Positions 1 to 8,848 are shown, numbered from the stretch's first letter. The stretch is 33,444 nucleotides of DNA from CAZIOI01 sp964540855 (GCA_964540855.1 CAZIOI010000005.1:1-33444), one strand, 5' to 3'. Notes: generated by a model not told the origin, from the sequence alone. A program made the numbers and translations.

Positions 1-659
1 TCAGCTTCTTTCTTTTCGGCTTCCATTTGTTCGATAGCCTCTTTTTCTTCGTCAGCCGCTGATTCATCAAGCTCTGCCAATTCCTCTTCGCTACGTGGCT
101 CTTCGACGAAGCAAATAACCTCTTCCGGTTCGACTAGCATCTCAATACCCTGCGGTAGTTTTATATCTGCAACTGTAATTTGGTCTTCAAAAGTTTTGAG
201 TGCCGCAATATCAACGATGATTTCGGAAACAAGATCAGCCGGCAAACATTCAACTTCGACTTCATCCCTGTTTGTAATCAGCGTTCCGTCCATATTTTCT
301 ACGGCATTGGATTCTCCCGTAAACGTAAGCGGGATTTCGGTTTTAATCTTCTCGTCCATTCTTACTTTGTAAAAATCGACGTGTATAGCATCACCACTTA
401 CTGGGTTGAGTTGAGCATCTTTTATCAAAACTTTAAAATTTTCCTTTTCACTTATCTTTAGATCAACTAACGCGGAGCTACCTGCCTCTTTAAGAATTTT
501 TGTAAAAAGTTTTCGATCTATTGTGATAGGTGTGTTTTTGATTCCGTGACCATATACAATGGCTGGAATAGAACCATCTTTCTTCAGCGTTTTAACTTTT
601 TTGCCAAGAATTTTTCTGTGTGTGGCATTCAATTTGTAGGTTTGTGTTTGTGCGTTCAT
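1..659 (-). CDS. rplY: 50S ribosomal protein L25 (CTC/TL5 type), 3' end outside window
   Basis: Binds 5S rRNA in the large ribosomal subunit. The reading frame starts at the ATG at 659 and stays open to the window edge (about 219 codons). The N-terminus has the L25 pattern with KLNATHRKILGKKVKTLKKD and IPAIVYGHG. The middle has DFYKVRMDEKI and IPLTFTGES, typical of the TL5/CTC C-terminal domain. The visible end is a Glu/Ala-rich acidic tail, common in CTC-type L25. The gene is alone behind its own promoter at 685-713. No SD motif precedes the ATG. The family call is secure; the stop codon is not in view. Confidence 0.93.
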   Translation of the reverse strand, partial: MNAQTQTYKLNATHRKILGKKVKTLKKDGSIPAIVYGHGIKNTPITIDRKLFTKILKEAGSSALVDLKISEKENFKVLIKDAQLNPVSGDAIHVDFYKVRMDEKIKTEIPLTFTGESNAVENMDGTLITNRDEVEVECLPADLVSEIIVDIAALKTFEDQITVADIKLPQGIEMLVEPEEVICFVEEPRSEEELAELDESAADEEKEAIEQMEAEKKEA

Positions 660-684
660 AAATTAATAAAATTATTACTGCAAG

Positions 685-713
685 ATAATACCTTAAAATA
701 ACACTAATTTCAA
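685..713 (-). promoter_or_regulatory. sigma70-type promoter for rplY
   Basis: On the minus strand this reads TTGAAA, a 17-nt spacer, then TATTAT. The start point would fall near 678, giving an AT-rich leader of about 19 nt without an SD. Confidence 0.6.
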
Positions 714-722
714 GGGATAATT

Positions 723-1037
723 CTACTTTCTAAAAATCGCCTTAAAGTCGCCGTTAAACTTGTCAAAATATTCTTGCGCATCAGTGGCAGTTTTTTCAGT
801 TATAACTTCTCCCGAAAGGGGGTAAAAAAAAGCACTTACAGGACTATCTATTTTGTGCAGTGATGCTAAATATGTGATTGCCAAAGGTTCGTGCGCCTTA
901 GCGCAAAAAGCTTGAAAAATATAGGTGTTGTCGATAAACCCTCTAAACTTTATCTCGTTATCCGAATATTTGCTGTTACAAATCGGACAAAAAAGATAAT
1001 TTTTTGCTTGTTGTAGTATTTGCTCTATCATGTCCAT
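723..1037 (-). CDS. Small zinc-ribbon-like hypothetical protein (104 aa)
   Basis: I do not recognise a named family. A CPIC pair (C17, C20) and a later C45-x3-H49 (CAKAH) could bind one zinc ion as a small treble-clef or ribbon fold. The rest is mixed alpha/beta without signal peptide or membrane segment, so it is probably cytoplasmic. It forms its own transcription unit: a consensus TTGACA promoter lies just upstream at 1053-1081, and the rplY promoter starts directly after its stop. The predicted leader is only about 9 nt. That this is a real gene is likely from frame, promoter and motif; function is unknown. Confidence 0.65.
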   Translation of the reverse strand: MDMIEQILQQAKNYLFCPICNSKYSDNEIKFRGFIDNTYIFQAFCAKAHEPLAITYLASLHKIDSPVSAFFYPLSGEVITEKTATDAQEYFDKFNGDFKAIFRK

Positions 1038-1052
1038 AATTACTCTATATTA

Positions 1053-1081
1053 ATCTCATCACTTTAAGCTTATGATGTCAA
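1053..1081 (-). promoter_or_regulatory. Promoter for the 104-aa gene (TTGACA with extended -10)
   Basis: The minus strand reads TTGACA, a 17-nt spacer, then TGAGAT. The -10 is preceded by TGA, so it has the TGn extension. The start would be near 1046, about 9 nt before the ATG at 1037. Confidence 0.6.
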
Positions 1082-1094
1082 GTGCTCTTTACAA

Positions 1095-1502
1095 CTAATT
1101 AAATACACTGATTTTTACATCATTTTTACCCGGAAAAACTTGAATACTGGTAGGACTTGTAAGATACGATTTACCCTCTGAGTCTTGGACAGTGATACTA
1201 TAATAACCAGGTGAAAGTTCAGTGGTATCAAAAGAAGTTCCGCTGATTTCTACTTTTAACGACCCAAAAAATATTTTTCCTTTTAAAGGTTTATTTGATC
1301 CAATTAAACCGGTAAGTTTTGTAGGTGCGGCTATGGTAGTTGTAGGACCGGCTGTGGCATAAATCAAATCGGTAAATTTTTGCAGATCATTCCTCGATTC
1401 TTTTTTGTATGTAAAAATAAAAAATAATCCCGTGGCAATCGCAGATATAAAAAAAATTGATGTTATAATCTTTTTAATCATTAAAAAATTTACTATTTTC
1501 AT
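1095..1502 (-). CDS. Small membrane-anchored protein with a carboxypeptidase-regulatory-like domain
   Basis: 135 aa from the ATG at 1502, or 128 aa from the in-frame ATG at 1481. One hydrophobic segment (about residues 8-31, ITSIFFISAIATGLFFIF) is followed by KK, fitting a signal anchor. The exported remainder is a short beta-rich domain (KLTGLIGSNKPLKGKIFFGS, then LSPGYYSITVQDSEGKSYL), resembling carboxypeptidase-regulatory or PEGA-like beta sandwiches. The gene overlaps the 3' end of the large secreted protein upstream by 29 bp, or 8 bp from the second ATG, suggesting coupled translation. Neither start has a good SD. Function unknown; probably a surface partner of the two proteins upstream. 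Confidence 0.65.
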   Translation of the reverse strand: MKIVNFLMIKKIITSIFFISAIATGLFFIFTYKKESRNDLQKFTDLIYATAGPTTTIAAPTKLTGLIGSNKPLKGKIFFGSLKVEISGTSFDTTELSPGYYSITVQDSEGKSYLTSPTSIQVFPGKNDVKISVFN

Positions 1503-3819
1503 TTACCAAAGTGCGAATTTTCTCTTTACATTGAGCATCCGCATTGGCATTAGACATAAGATTAGTGACTTTATTCAACATATCGTATTTATAAAGACCA
1601 AACGAGTATGCAAAAATCTCTGTATTTCCGGCGAATACATTACCGGAGAACTGGAAACTTACTCTTACATTTCTTGAATCTACGCTAACAAAAGGAGCAA
1701 ATTCTAGGGCAAAATAATCACACAAAGGATAATTTTTTGAATTACCCTCAAAATTAAATGTTTGAGTTGATCCAAATGATTCTGCCTGCTCTTTTGCCTG
1801 TGAGGACGTTTCGGCAAAAAAATTATTAAAAATGTACTCAGGATTTTCTGATATGGATACATTATTGCCTTTAAAATCGCTTTGGAAATCATATACATGC
1901 GCCCATTCGTGGTCGATTGTATTTTCTAAAATCTCATTATCTATGGTACTTGACGACCTATCCTCGTCTCTATATGTCATAAAAGTCATATCTTTAATGT
2001 TGAGTTTAGTAGTAAGCTCTTTAAATGATTCCTCCCCAATAGCATCTCTCAAAACTTTAACGCAACGATGATCAATACTAGCTATCTCTTGGCTACTCAT
2101 ATGTAAAGGGCAGGTTACTGCTAAAGCCCCTGCATCAAAAATGTTGTCGAAAGTTGTATTATCTGTTATCACATTTAAAAAAGGACTTCCTTTTTTGTCC
2201 TTAGATATCGAGATATTGTTGTTTATTTTTTGAACAATCATTGAAATACGCCGGTCCAAATCTCCTTGTTCGTATTTTTCGATTGTCGAGCTTCCATACA
2301 AACATATTTTTTGGTCTGATATAGTTTTGCAGTTTTCGCCCAGTTTTAGACCGTTGCTGTCAACGGTAGCCACAGCGGCTGTATCTTTGCTAGCTTCTCC
2401 ACTTTCTTCGCTCGATGCCTCGCTTTCGGTTACTTCGCTGTCTGTATCAGACGAAATCTTTGTGAAATTCTCGATTATTTGCTTGTTTAAAGCTTTTGCA
2501 TACTGACTGGGTGACAAGCTACTCGGGCTTGGATCCTGTCCCAAATTTATTTCTCCATCGTTGTCTCTTGAATAAGTTGTCACATACCAATCCTTCGCAC
2601 TGCCCTCAGAAGGGTTGGATCCCTGCACTGTGGGTTGTGTGGGAATGAATGCGAGGCCTCCTTTGCCATCGCCCCGATCAACAAAATAAATTTGTCGTGA
2701 TTCGATATTGTTTTGTTTGTTGACGAGGTAGTAATTACCGTTAGCGGGTGCGAGTATGATATTAAAATTATCCAGATCCATTTGTCCGCCGCTCCAAACT
2801 TGAGTCCCAAACTGCGTTAGATTCTGACCTATTTGACCGCTCGGGCAGGTGGGGATATTCACAGAGTTGATTGAATTGTTTGAACTACTAATCATACCGC
2901 TACTGTAAGGTGAAATACTTGTATTGTAAAAAGCGGCGACATTAACCTTAATATCCGTATATGTGCCTGCTTGAGCACTTGCAAAAGTGAATGTGATAGG
3001 TTGAATAGTTTGGTTAGCCAAGCTTTTTAGTATAAGAGCGTATTGTCTATTGGGTTGCAGACAACCATATCTATAAAGTGTCTGAGAGCTTGAGAATGTC
3101 GAATTTTCCATCATAGTGTTACTGAGCTCCACAGTATTGCTGGACTTATCAATTATCTGTATCTGGGTCAATTCTGTGCCATTGATTTGGGTACCGTTAT
3201 TTACAAGCGAAACTTTTACGGGGACACTGTACGACTGACCGGTATTGGTGTAATTTATGTTGTTTGCGGGAATTGCGCTAACGGTGCCGTCCGACCACTG
3301 AACTTGCGTTGCGCCTGTCGGATATGCCACTGCTTGTGTCTGATTGGGATAGGTGGCACTCGTAACAGATCCCGAATAAGACATATTTTGGTAATTTTCC
3401 AGATAATTCTCTGCATCAGACTCACTTATTTCCGGTGTGCCGCTTACGGGGTTAAATTCCAATGTTAGCTTTTGATATTGTTTGCCAGATTCAACCGTTA
3501 TGTCCTGATCCAAGGTGTCGTAACCTTTTCTTTTTGCTACGACATGATGCGATCCAGGAGCAAAGCTGGGCACCAAAAGACCATCTATCGATGGTGGGTC
3601 GCTAATTTTAAGTTGTATATCGTCTATGACAACCGAAACATCACCCAGCACCCTCTCGTTTTCGCTATTTACCGCATAGATCTGCAGATTTGTCACCTCG
3701 CGACTTCTGGACGCGGGGATGACGACAGTGGCACTGTCTTGCGCGGTTTCCGCTTTTGCCGCGGCGGTTCCCGAGAGAATGAACGATATTATAAATATTA
3801 TTTTGATTAGTTTTTTCAT
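1474..3819 (-). CDS. Secreted putative gluzincin-type metallopeptidase with PEGA/Ig-like N-terminus (781 aa)
   Basis: A signal peptide is clear (MKKLIKIIFIISFILSG, then TAAAKAETA as likely cleavage region). Residues about 40-120 form a PEGA-like domain (FAPGSHHVVAKRKGYDTL). A long Ser/Thr/Asn-rich, beta-type middle follows, then an acidic Ser/Glu linker. The C-terminal third contains DHEWAHVYDF, an HExxH zinc motif, followed about 30 residues later by NNFFAETSS. A downstream FAE-type glutamate is the usual third ligand in gluzincins. Cysteines in the C-terminal part could form disulfides outside the cell. Stop and start of this gene and the 853-aa gene upstream are 1 nt apart, so they are one operon. 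The peptidase call rests on the motif pair alone; substrate unknown. Confidence 0.7.
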   Translation of the reverse strand: MKKLIKIIFIISFILSGTAAAKAETAQDSATVVIPASRSREVTNLQIYAVNSENERVLGDVSVVIDDIQLKISDPPSIDGLLVPSFAPGSHHVVAKRKGYDTLDQDITVESGKQYQKLTLEFNPVSGTPEISESDAENYLENYQNMSYSGSVTSATYPNQTQAVAYPTGATQVQWSDGTVSAIPANNINYTNTGQSYSVPVKVSLVNNGTQINGTELTQIQIIDKSSNTVELSNTMMENSTFSSSQTLYRYGCLQPNRQYALILKSLANQTIQPITFTFASAQAGTYTDIKVNVAAFYNTSISPYSSGMISSSNNSINSVNIPTCPSGQIGQNLTQFGTQVWSGGQMDLDNFNIILAPANGNYYLVNKQNNIESRQIYFVDRGDGKGGLAFIPTQPTVQGSNPSEGSAKDWYVTTYSRDNDGEINLGQDPSPSSLSPSQYAKALNKQIIENFTKISSDTDSEVTESEASSEESGEASKDTAAVATVDSNGLKLGENCKTISDQKICLYGSSTIEKYEQGDLDRRISMIVQKINNNISISKDKKGSPFLNVITDNTTFDNIFDAGALAVTCPLHMSSQEIASIDHRCVKVLRDAIGEESFKELTTKLNIKDMTFMTYRDEDRSSSTIDNEILENTIDHEWAHVYDFQSDFKGNNVSISENPEYIFNNFFAETSSQAKEQAESFGSTQTFNFEGNSKNYPLCDYFALEFAPFVSVDSRNVRVSFQFSGNVFAGNTEIFAYSFGLYKYDMLNKVTNLMSNANADAQCKEKIRTLVNENSKFFND

Positions 3820-3820
3820 A

Positions 3821-6382
3821 TTAATTTGATATAGTTCCCATCATATTTTTTAATATTGGATAGCTTTGCAAACATTGCGTGCATTGCGAACATTCTGTCG
3901 GCAGACTGCCGGTTAAAAGCCCTTCTTTGCATGGACTTTGGACGCATGGCTTACATATATCCGGAATATAAACTGTTGCGGTATTCAAATTTCTTGCGCA
4001 ATTATCGTATATTGGGCCAAGATTTATTGTAACATCTTCGTTCCATGTGTTTGTACCAAATAAAGCATCGGAAAGTAGCGAAACTCCTACGGTGCGAAAC
4101 GCCTCTTTGACTATTTTATTGAGTGTGACGGCGCCGGTGTCTGGGTTGAGTATCCTCATTATCCCCGCGCCTGCCAAAATATTGCCAAGTTTGGTAGTGA
4201 AACCATACTGTGACTGAACCTGTGAATTTACACATTGGACGAATTGATTAGTCGCTGCTTGTGTTGCGGATATATCGCCTCCCCAAACTGCGCCCGTTTT
4301 GCCCGATCCGTTAAATTCCGGCATCCCTGTTTCATCGGTGCCGGACGGGACACTAGTGTCGAATCCGTAGTTATTAGCAGAGTCGGAACTCATTTTTTGC
4401 CATCCTTTCCACGGAAATTTGGCATTATATAAATATCCCTGATCTGATAATATCGCCTTGTAATATTCGGAATTTCCCGTTTTGATAATTTGTGTCGTCC
4501 CGATAGACGGTGGTTCGGCGCCCCTTTGCGGCGTGATTGGCAATCTGCCCAGAGTGTACGTCTTTGTCTCGGTGCTATCAGCTATTGTAAAAAGATATTT
4601 AATGGTTTTAAAGTTGGATTTTGATAACTGAAGAGTATACAAACCGGCTGGCAGGTTTTGAAGGTTTATCATTGTCTGAGTGCCGTTATCCGGCAACGAA
4701 CCGGTGAAACTGTAATTGTTGTATCCCTGCGCAACGTCTTTTACGATATTGTTAAACGTTGACTTTAGCTGCTCAAATCTGTTTTGTGTGTATGGGCTAA
4801 CAATGTCAGTGTCGTACGGTGTTGTGCTATTTGCTCCTACAGAAGTTGTGTTTGCATCAGCTTTTTGTGCCGCAGTCTCCGCCGCAAGCGCTCTGCCGAC
4901 AAATGAAGTCTTTTGGGGTTTTTCTTTTGTCAGAACACTGAGCTCAAAATCAACGCCGCCCACAGGTGCCCAACCATTATCCATGGATTCGGTTGCTCTG
5001 ACGACCGCAAACTGCGCAGTGTTTTTTCCCCAAGGGAAATCATTTGAAGTGGTAGGTAACGCTTGACCGGCTGCCGGTTGTGCAGTGGATGTATCGATGG
5101 CGTCAGCATCAACTTGCGAACCAGCCGGAAACACTAGTTTTACTTCGTCGTTATTTGAAAATCTTACATTTCTGCTATCGGACGTGACCCATTCATCTTT
5201 TGACTTATTCCTTTTCTTTGCAACGATTGTCAACAAATTGTGTTTTTTTGAGTCAGAGGGTCTTGAGAATTCGATATTTTCCAGATAATTTTTATCTCCG
5301 GTGTTTTTTGAATTAAGTGCTGCTAGGGTAGTAGTTTTTCCATCATCATTTGTATATGTTCCGATGATTGTTGCCGATTTAACTTGAGTCTCCTTGTCAC
5401 CGTCCTTTAGATAAACAGATATCTTTTTGATCGTAAGCTTTTCTACTGTAGCATCCGATGTATTTTGGGTAGTTGATGTTTGGTCGCTCGTAGTCAGTGA
5501 TATTGTAAATTCCTGCTGCTCCAATTTAGAGAGAGTGTATGTGTTGAGATCGGATAGTTTCGTTTTTCCGTCTGTAGAATAGGCGACTACCTCCACGTTC
5601 GATTTACCACCGTCAGGGCCTATCTTTTGTGTAATTTTTGCTTGGCCTTTATTATCAGTTGTCTGTTTTGAAAATTCCACTGTACTCTGCGAATCTCCGA
5701 CTGCTCTTAGATGTACCGATACCGATGGGACAACCTCGTCTGATTTATTTTTTACTGTCACTGTAAATACTACGTTCTTATTCGCCAGAGCATCGGTTGA
5801 GTTCGTCGTGCCCGAACCGGATGAGCTAGTGGGGGCATTTGATGTTGATTGTTGATAAGATGCTGGGACAATCAGTTTTGAGGTATAGTCTTCGGATGCT
5901 GTCTTTCCTTCGCCGCCCCTATCGCATCCAATTTTGGTTGAATTTACTATAGCAGTCTTATCTAACTCAGAAAGCGCTTCGGATTTATTCTGATCTGTCT
6001 TGAATTTATTGTACTTCGCGCTAAGACCATTTATAGTCGCCGTTAAATCGCTTCCGCCGACAGTCAGCCCACTTGCCTCAGCGACAGCTTTTGCCGCACT
6101 TTTCTTCTCTGTATCAGTATCTGAAGTCAGATAAACATCGACTGTTGAACAACGAAACTTTTTTGTATCTCCGAAAGTATTATGAAAAAGAGTTTGTCCC
6201 GCCTTATCCCAGTTATTGACGGCGATTATAACCTTTTTCTTGGTGGAGCTTGCCGTGTCAGCCGATATTTCATTTTGGGCAAAATAGGCAATAGCGATTA
6301 GGGCACACAAAAAAACCGCCGAGATCAGGTATTTCACGATCAAAGGCAAAGAATGCAAAGAAGCTCTTTCTGGTTTCAACAC
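3821..6382 (-). CDS. Large membrane-anchored surface protein with Ig/CNA-like domains and Cys-rich C-terminus (853 aa)
   Basis: A single hydrophobic segment lies at about residues 17-36 (VFLCALIAIAYF), with everything after it outside the membrane. Several beta-sandwich-like domains follow: one near 205-300 (VFTVTVKNKSDEVVPSVSV, Big_1/invasin-like), one near 320-430, and a prealbumin-like one near 570-650 (LPAGLYTLQLSKSNFKTI). Linkers are Ser/Thr-rich. The last 60 residues hold clustered cysteines (CKPCVQSPC, CSQCTQC). It opens the operon leading to the metallopeptidase and the 135-aa protein. Start is GTG at 6382 or TTG at 6379; AAGGAGG sits immediately before, so spacing is tight for both. 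No enzyme motif found; probably a structural or adhesive surface protein. Confidence 0.65.
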   Translation of the reverse strand: MLKPERASLHSLPLIVKYLISAVFLCALIAIAYFAQNEISADTASSTKKKVIIAVNNWDKAGQTLFHNTFGDTKKFRCSTVDVYLTSDTDTEKKSAAKAVAEASGLTVGGSDLTATINGLSAKYNKFKTDQNKSEALSELDKTAIVNSTKIGCDRGGEGKTASEDYTSKLIVPASYQQSTSNAPTSSSGSGTTNSTDALANKNVVFTVTVKNKSDEVVPSVSVHLRAVGDSQSTVEFSKQTTDNKGQAKITQKIGPDGGKSNVEVVAYSTDGKTKLSDLNTYTLSKLEQQEFTISLTTSDQTSTTQNTSDATVEKLTIKKISVYLKDGDKETQVKSATIIGTYTNDDGKTTTLAALNSKNTGDKNYLENIEFSRPSDSKKHNLLTIVAKKRNKSKDEWVTSDSRNVRFSNNDEVKLVFPAGSQVDADAIDTSTAQPAAGQALPTTSNDFPWGKNTAQFAVVRATESMDNGWAPVGGVDFELSVLTKEKPQKTSFVGRALAAETAAQKADANTTSVGANSTTPYDTDIVSPYTQNRFEQLKSTFNNIVKDVAQGYNNYSFTGSLPDNGTQTMINLQNLPAGLYTLQLSKSNFKTIKYLFTIADSTETKTYTLGRLPITPQRGAEPPSIGTTQIIKTGNSEYYKAILSDQGYLYNAKFPWKGWQKMSSDSANNYGFDTSVPSGTDETGMPEFNGSGKTGAVWGGDISATQAATNQFVQCVNSQVQSQYGFTTKLGNILAGAGIMRILNPDTGAVTLNKIVKEAFRTVGVSLLSDALFGTNTWNEDVTINLGPIYDNCARNLNTATVYIPDICKPCVQSPCKEGLLTGSLPTECSQCTQCLQSYPILKNMMGTISN

Positions 6383-6403
6383 CCTCCTTGAATAATCTAT
6401 ATA

Positions 6404-6432
6404 ATTCTAATCAATAATCATTACTTTTTCAA
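6404..6432 (-). promoter_or_regulatory. Promoter of the surface-protein operon
   Basis: The minus strand reads TTGAAA, a 17-nt spacer, then TAGAAT. The start near 6397 gives a short leader containing the AAGGAGG site at 6384-6390. Confidence 0.6.
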
Positions 6433-6452
6433 TACTACGCGCTGTCTGCAAC

Positions 6453-7115
6453 TTATAATTTTGTGTATTTTTTTTTACTCTCTTGCCACGCGATAATTTT
6501 TGCGTGATCACCTGAAAGCAGGATTTCGGGCACTTTTTTGCCGTTATGTTCTTCCGGCCTTGTATATTGCGGATATTCAATAATTCTTTTGCCGTCTGAA
6601 ACGGAAAAACTCTCGGTTTCGCCGGAGCAGTCCTTGCCTAACACGCCACTGATATGGCGAGAAACACTGTCAACTATCGCCATTGCCGGTATTTCTCCGC
6701 CGGTGAGTATGTATGGGCCGATAGAGACGACTTCATCTACAAGATCGGTAATCCTTGCGTCAAATCCTTCGTAATGACCGCAAAGTATGATTATTTCGTC
6801 AAACTCGGTATATTTTTCAACGAGTTGTTGAGAATATTTACTTCCTTCTGGAGACAACATAATAACAATGTGTTTATCCTTGGCATTTTTTCTGGCGTAC
6901 TCTATTGCACGTGAAACAACATCAACCTTCATAAGCATTCCAACTCCGCCGCCGTAGGGTTTATCATCAACTTGTTTGTGCGGTCCAACGCCGAATTCTC
7001 GTAGGTCTATCAAGCCAATTTCAATTCTCTTGTTTTTGATTGCACGACCAATAATAGAGTATTGCTCCAATGATCTAATAAATTCCCCAAAAAGTGTTAT
7101 TATCGTGAATTTCAT
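6453..7115 (-). CDS. trmD: tRNA (guanine-N1)-methyltransferase TrmD
   Basis: Methylates G37 of tRNAs with SAM, preventing +1 frameshifting; a trefoil-knot (SPOUT) enzyme acting as a dimer. Family motifs are present in order: VDDKPYGGGVGM near residue 50, ILCGHYEGFDARI near 108-120, and GPYILTGGEIPAM near 132-144, which together make the knot and the SAM pocket. At 220 aa it is somewhat shorter than common forms (about 240), with a trimmed C-terminal domain. It follows rpsP and khpA as usual, but rimM and rplS are absent. A hairpin at 7131-7158 separates it from khpA, and TATAAT at 7124-7129 could start a leaderless transcript. Confidence 0.95.
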   Translation of the reverse strand: MKFTIITLFGEFIRSLEQYSIIGRAIKNKRIEIGLIDLREFGVGPHKQVDDKPYGGGVGMLMKVDVVSRAIEYARKNAKDKHIVIMLSPEGSKYSQQLVEKYTEFDEIIILCGHYEGFDARITDLVDEVVSIGPYILTGGEIPAMAIVDSVSRHISGVLGKDCSGETESFSVSDGKRIIEYPQYTRPEEHNGKKVPEILLSGDHAKIIAWQESKKKYTKL

Positions 7116-7130
7116 TTTATTTCATTATAC

Positions 7131-7158
7131 AAAACGGTCACCTAAAGGCGACCGTTTT
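7131..7158. terminator. Bidirectional intrinsic terminator between khpA and trmD
   Basis: AAAACGGTCACC and GGCGACCGTTTT pair with one A/C mismatch around a TAAA loop. A-rich and T-rich ends serve both directions. It would end the rpsP-khpA transcript. A TATAAT (7124-7129, minus strand) lies directly after it and could be the -10 for trmD, but no good -35 is seen. Confidence 0.65.
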
Positions 7159-7176
7159 GATTTATTTCAATTTTCC

Positions 7177-7494
7177 CTAGATAACGCCAGTCGATCTTTC
7201 GGCTATCGGCTGAGTGTCTTCTTCGTTTGATGTTCCGATCTCTCTGCCCGTGTCCGGTTCGATGATTTTCAGATTAACTCTCGCTCTTTCTCTCGCGCCC
7301 AACACTCTCAGAAGTGTTCGGATCGATTTTGCGGTTTTTCCTTCTTTCCCGATTATTTTACCCATATCTTCGGGGTCAACTGTTAGTTCTATCAATACAC
7401 CCATTTCGTCAACTTTTCGTTCGGTTTTAACCTTATCGGGGTTATCGACGATCTCTTTTACGATCATTTCGACAAACTGTTGGTCTTTTTCCAT
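7177..7494 (-). CDS. khpA: KH-domain RNA-binding protein KhpA (YlqC family)
   Basis: A small cytoplasmic RNA-binding protein; in Firmicutes KhpA works with KhpB in regulation of cell elongation and RNA. The single KH domain covers about residues 30-90, with the RNA-gripping GxxG loop visible in MGKIIGKEGKTAKSIRTLL. A charged C-terminal tail of about 20 residues (REIGTSNEEDTQP) exceeds the usual 75-80 aa family length. The SD GGGAGG precedes the ATG. The gene lies 14 nt after rpsP, the classic neighbour, so they are cotranscribed. Confidence 0.9.
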   Translation of the reverse strand: MEKDQQFVEMIVKEIVDNPDKVKTERKVDEMGVLIELTVDPEDMGKIIGKEGKTAKSIRTLLRVLGARERARVNLKIIEPDTGREIGTSNEEDTQPIAERSTGVI

Positions 7495-7508
7495 GTTCCT
7501 CCCGCTTA

Positions 7509-7913
7509 TTAACTTTCTTGTTCGTCTTGTTTCTCTTCTTGTTTAGCTGTCTCGGTCGCAGCAGTCTTTTCGGTTTGCTCGTTTTCCTCGGGTTCTTTTT
7601 TCACATCAAGCGGCTTTTGGGTTTCGGCACCCTTTTTCTTTGTTTTTCCAGGAGCATCAGGATTAAATTTTATATTTTTGTGAGTAATTTTGTTTTCAAT
7701 CAAAATTTTCGCCAGACTGTTTGAAACTTGCGCGCCATTTTGGACGTGCATCAAAATCTCCTCTTTTTTGAATGAGGATTCTTTTGTGTGCGGATTATAC
7801 CAACCGAGGATCTTTTTGAATCCCGACTTGGCTGGTTTAGACTTCTCTGTTAATACTATTCTAAAGAAACTGCTGTTTCTTCTACCGGCACGATGTAATC
7901 TGATAGCTAGCAT
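7509..7913 (-). CDS. rpsP: 30S ribosomal protein S16
   Basis: Small-subunit protein needed for 30S assembly. The N-terminus MLAIRLHRAGRRNSSFFRIV is typical, followed by GFKKILGWYNPHT and NGAQVSNSLAKIL. The S16 core ends near residue 85. The last 50 residues are a Lys/Glu/Thr-rich low-complexity extension, as seen in many long S16 forms. SD-like AGAGGAAAG lies upstream. It is flanked by fmt (29 nt upstream) and khpA (14 nt downstream). Confidence 0.95.
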   Translation of the reverse strand: MLAIRLHRAGRRNSSFFRIVLTEKSKPAKSGFKKILGWYNPHTKESSFKKEEILMHVQNGAQVSNSLAKILIENKITHKNIKFNPDAPGKTKKKGAETQKPLDVKKEPEENEQTEKTAATETAKQEEKQDEQES

Positions 7914-7942
7914 TGCTTTCTTTCCTCTGCTTAATCAACTTT

Positions 7943-8848
7943 CTACTGGGTGAATTTAACATATTTAGGGAAATAAGTCAATAAATTTTTATAGCCATTT
8001 GCAAACTCTTTTGCATTTAATACTTTTTTGTTTTCCGGCTGGATATTTCGGATAATAAGCTTGTTATTTTCGATAAATGCATCATGCACGATATATCTTT
8101 TGTCTAAAATAATAAAATATGCCTTTGGCCATAGATGAAAAGCGGCAATTTTTCTGTATGCCGTCAAATAATTATCGGACGACTTAATCTCTCCGTCCGG
8201 TTTTTCGATTTTTTTTGAATATGTGGCGCATTTTTCATCTTGCTTAGTGTATTGTGCATTTCCTAAAGCGAATTCTTGTATTATACGAGGCAAATCATCA
8301 AGCACTCCGTCTAAAAGTTTTGCTCTAAGAGTTTCAAAATTGTCGTTTTCGTCAATCATTACCGACTTTTGACCCAGGATATTCCCGGCATCCATTTTTT
8401 TTGAAATTTTTATAAATGAATAGCCTGTTTCGGTATTACCGTTTAAAATTGCCTGTTGAATAGGTGACGGTCCGCGATATTTTGGCAGCAGTGACGGATG
8501 GATATTAATGATTTTATCGTCAAAAAGGTCAATTATTTCTTGCGGTATAATTTTACCGTAGGCAAAAACCAATCCTATCACGTTGGAATCGTTTTTAAGC
8601 TTTATAATTTTTGTCGATAGTCTTGAAATAAAATCATCATCAAGTTTCTGCGGGGAAAAAGTCTCGACACCATTTTGAGCGGCGAAGCTGTGTGCCGGAT
8701 TGTTTGATACCGCAAGACCCCTGCCTTTTGGTTTTGGGCTTTCGGTAACGAGAAGTTTTATCGCAATATTGTGATCGGCGAGTTTTTTGAAAATTTCAAC
8801 AAAAAATTTGTCAGATGAAAAGACGATAACGGTACTTTTTTTATTCAT
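7943..8848 (-). CDS. fmt: Methionyl-tRNA formyltransferase
   Basis: Transfers a formyl group from 10-formyl-THF to initiator Met-tRNA. The formyltransferase core is clear: INIHPSLLPKYRGPSPIQQA with the catalytic Asn and His, then ISKKMDAGNILGQ with the catalytic Asp. The C-terminal OB-like domain begins around residue 205 and includes TAYRKIAAFHLWPKAYF. At 301 aa it is near family length (about 310). Its start overlaps the end of def by 8 bp; the def-fmt pair is a standard operon because the deformylase removes the group Fmt adds. Confidence 0.94.
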   Translation of the reverse strand: MNKKSTVIVFSSDKFFVEIFKKLADHNIAIKLLVTESPKPKGRGLAVSNNPAHSFAAQNGVETFSPQKLDDDFISRLSTKIIKLKNDSNVIGLVFAYGKIIPQEIIDLFDDKIINIHPSLLPKYRGPSPIQQAILNGNTETGYSFIKISKKMDAGNILGQKSVMIDENDNFETLRAKLLDGVLDDLPRIIQEFALGNAQYTKQDEKCATYSKKIEKPDGEIKSSDNYLTAYRKIAAFHLWPKAYFIILDKRYIVHDAFIENNKLIIRNIQPENKKVLNAKEFANGYKNLLTYFPKYVKFTQ

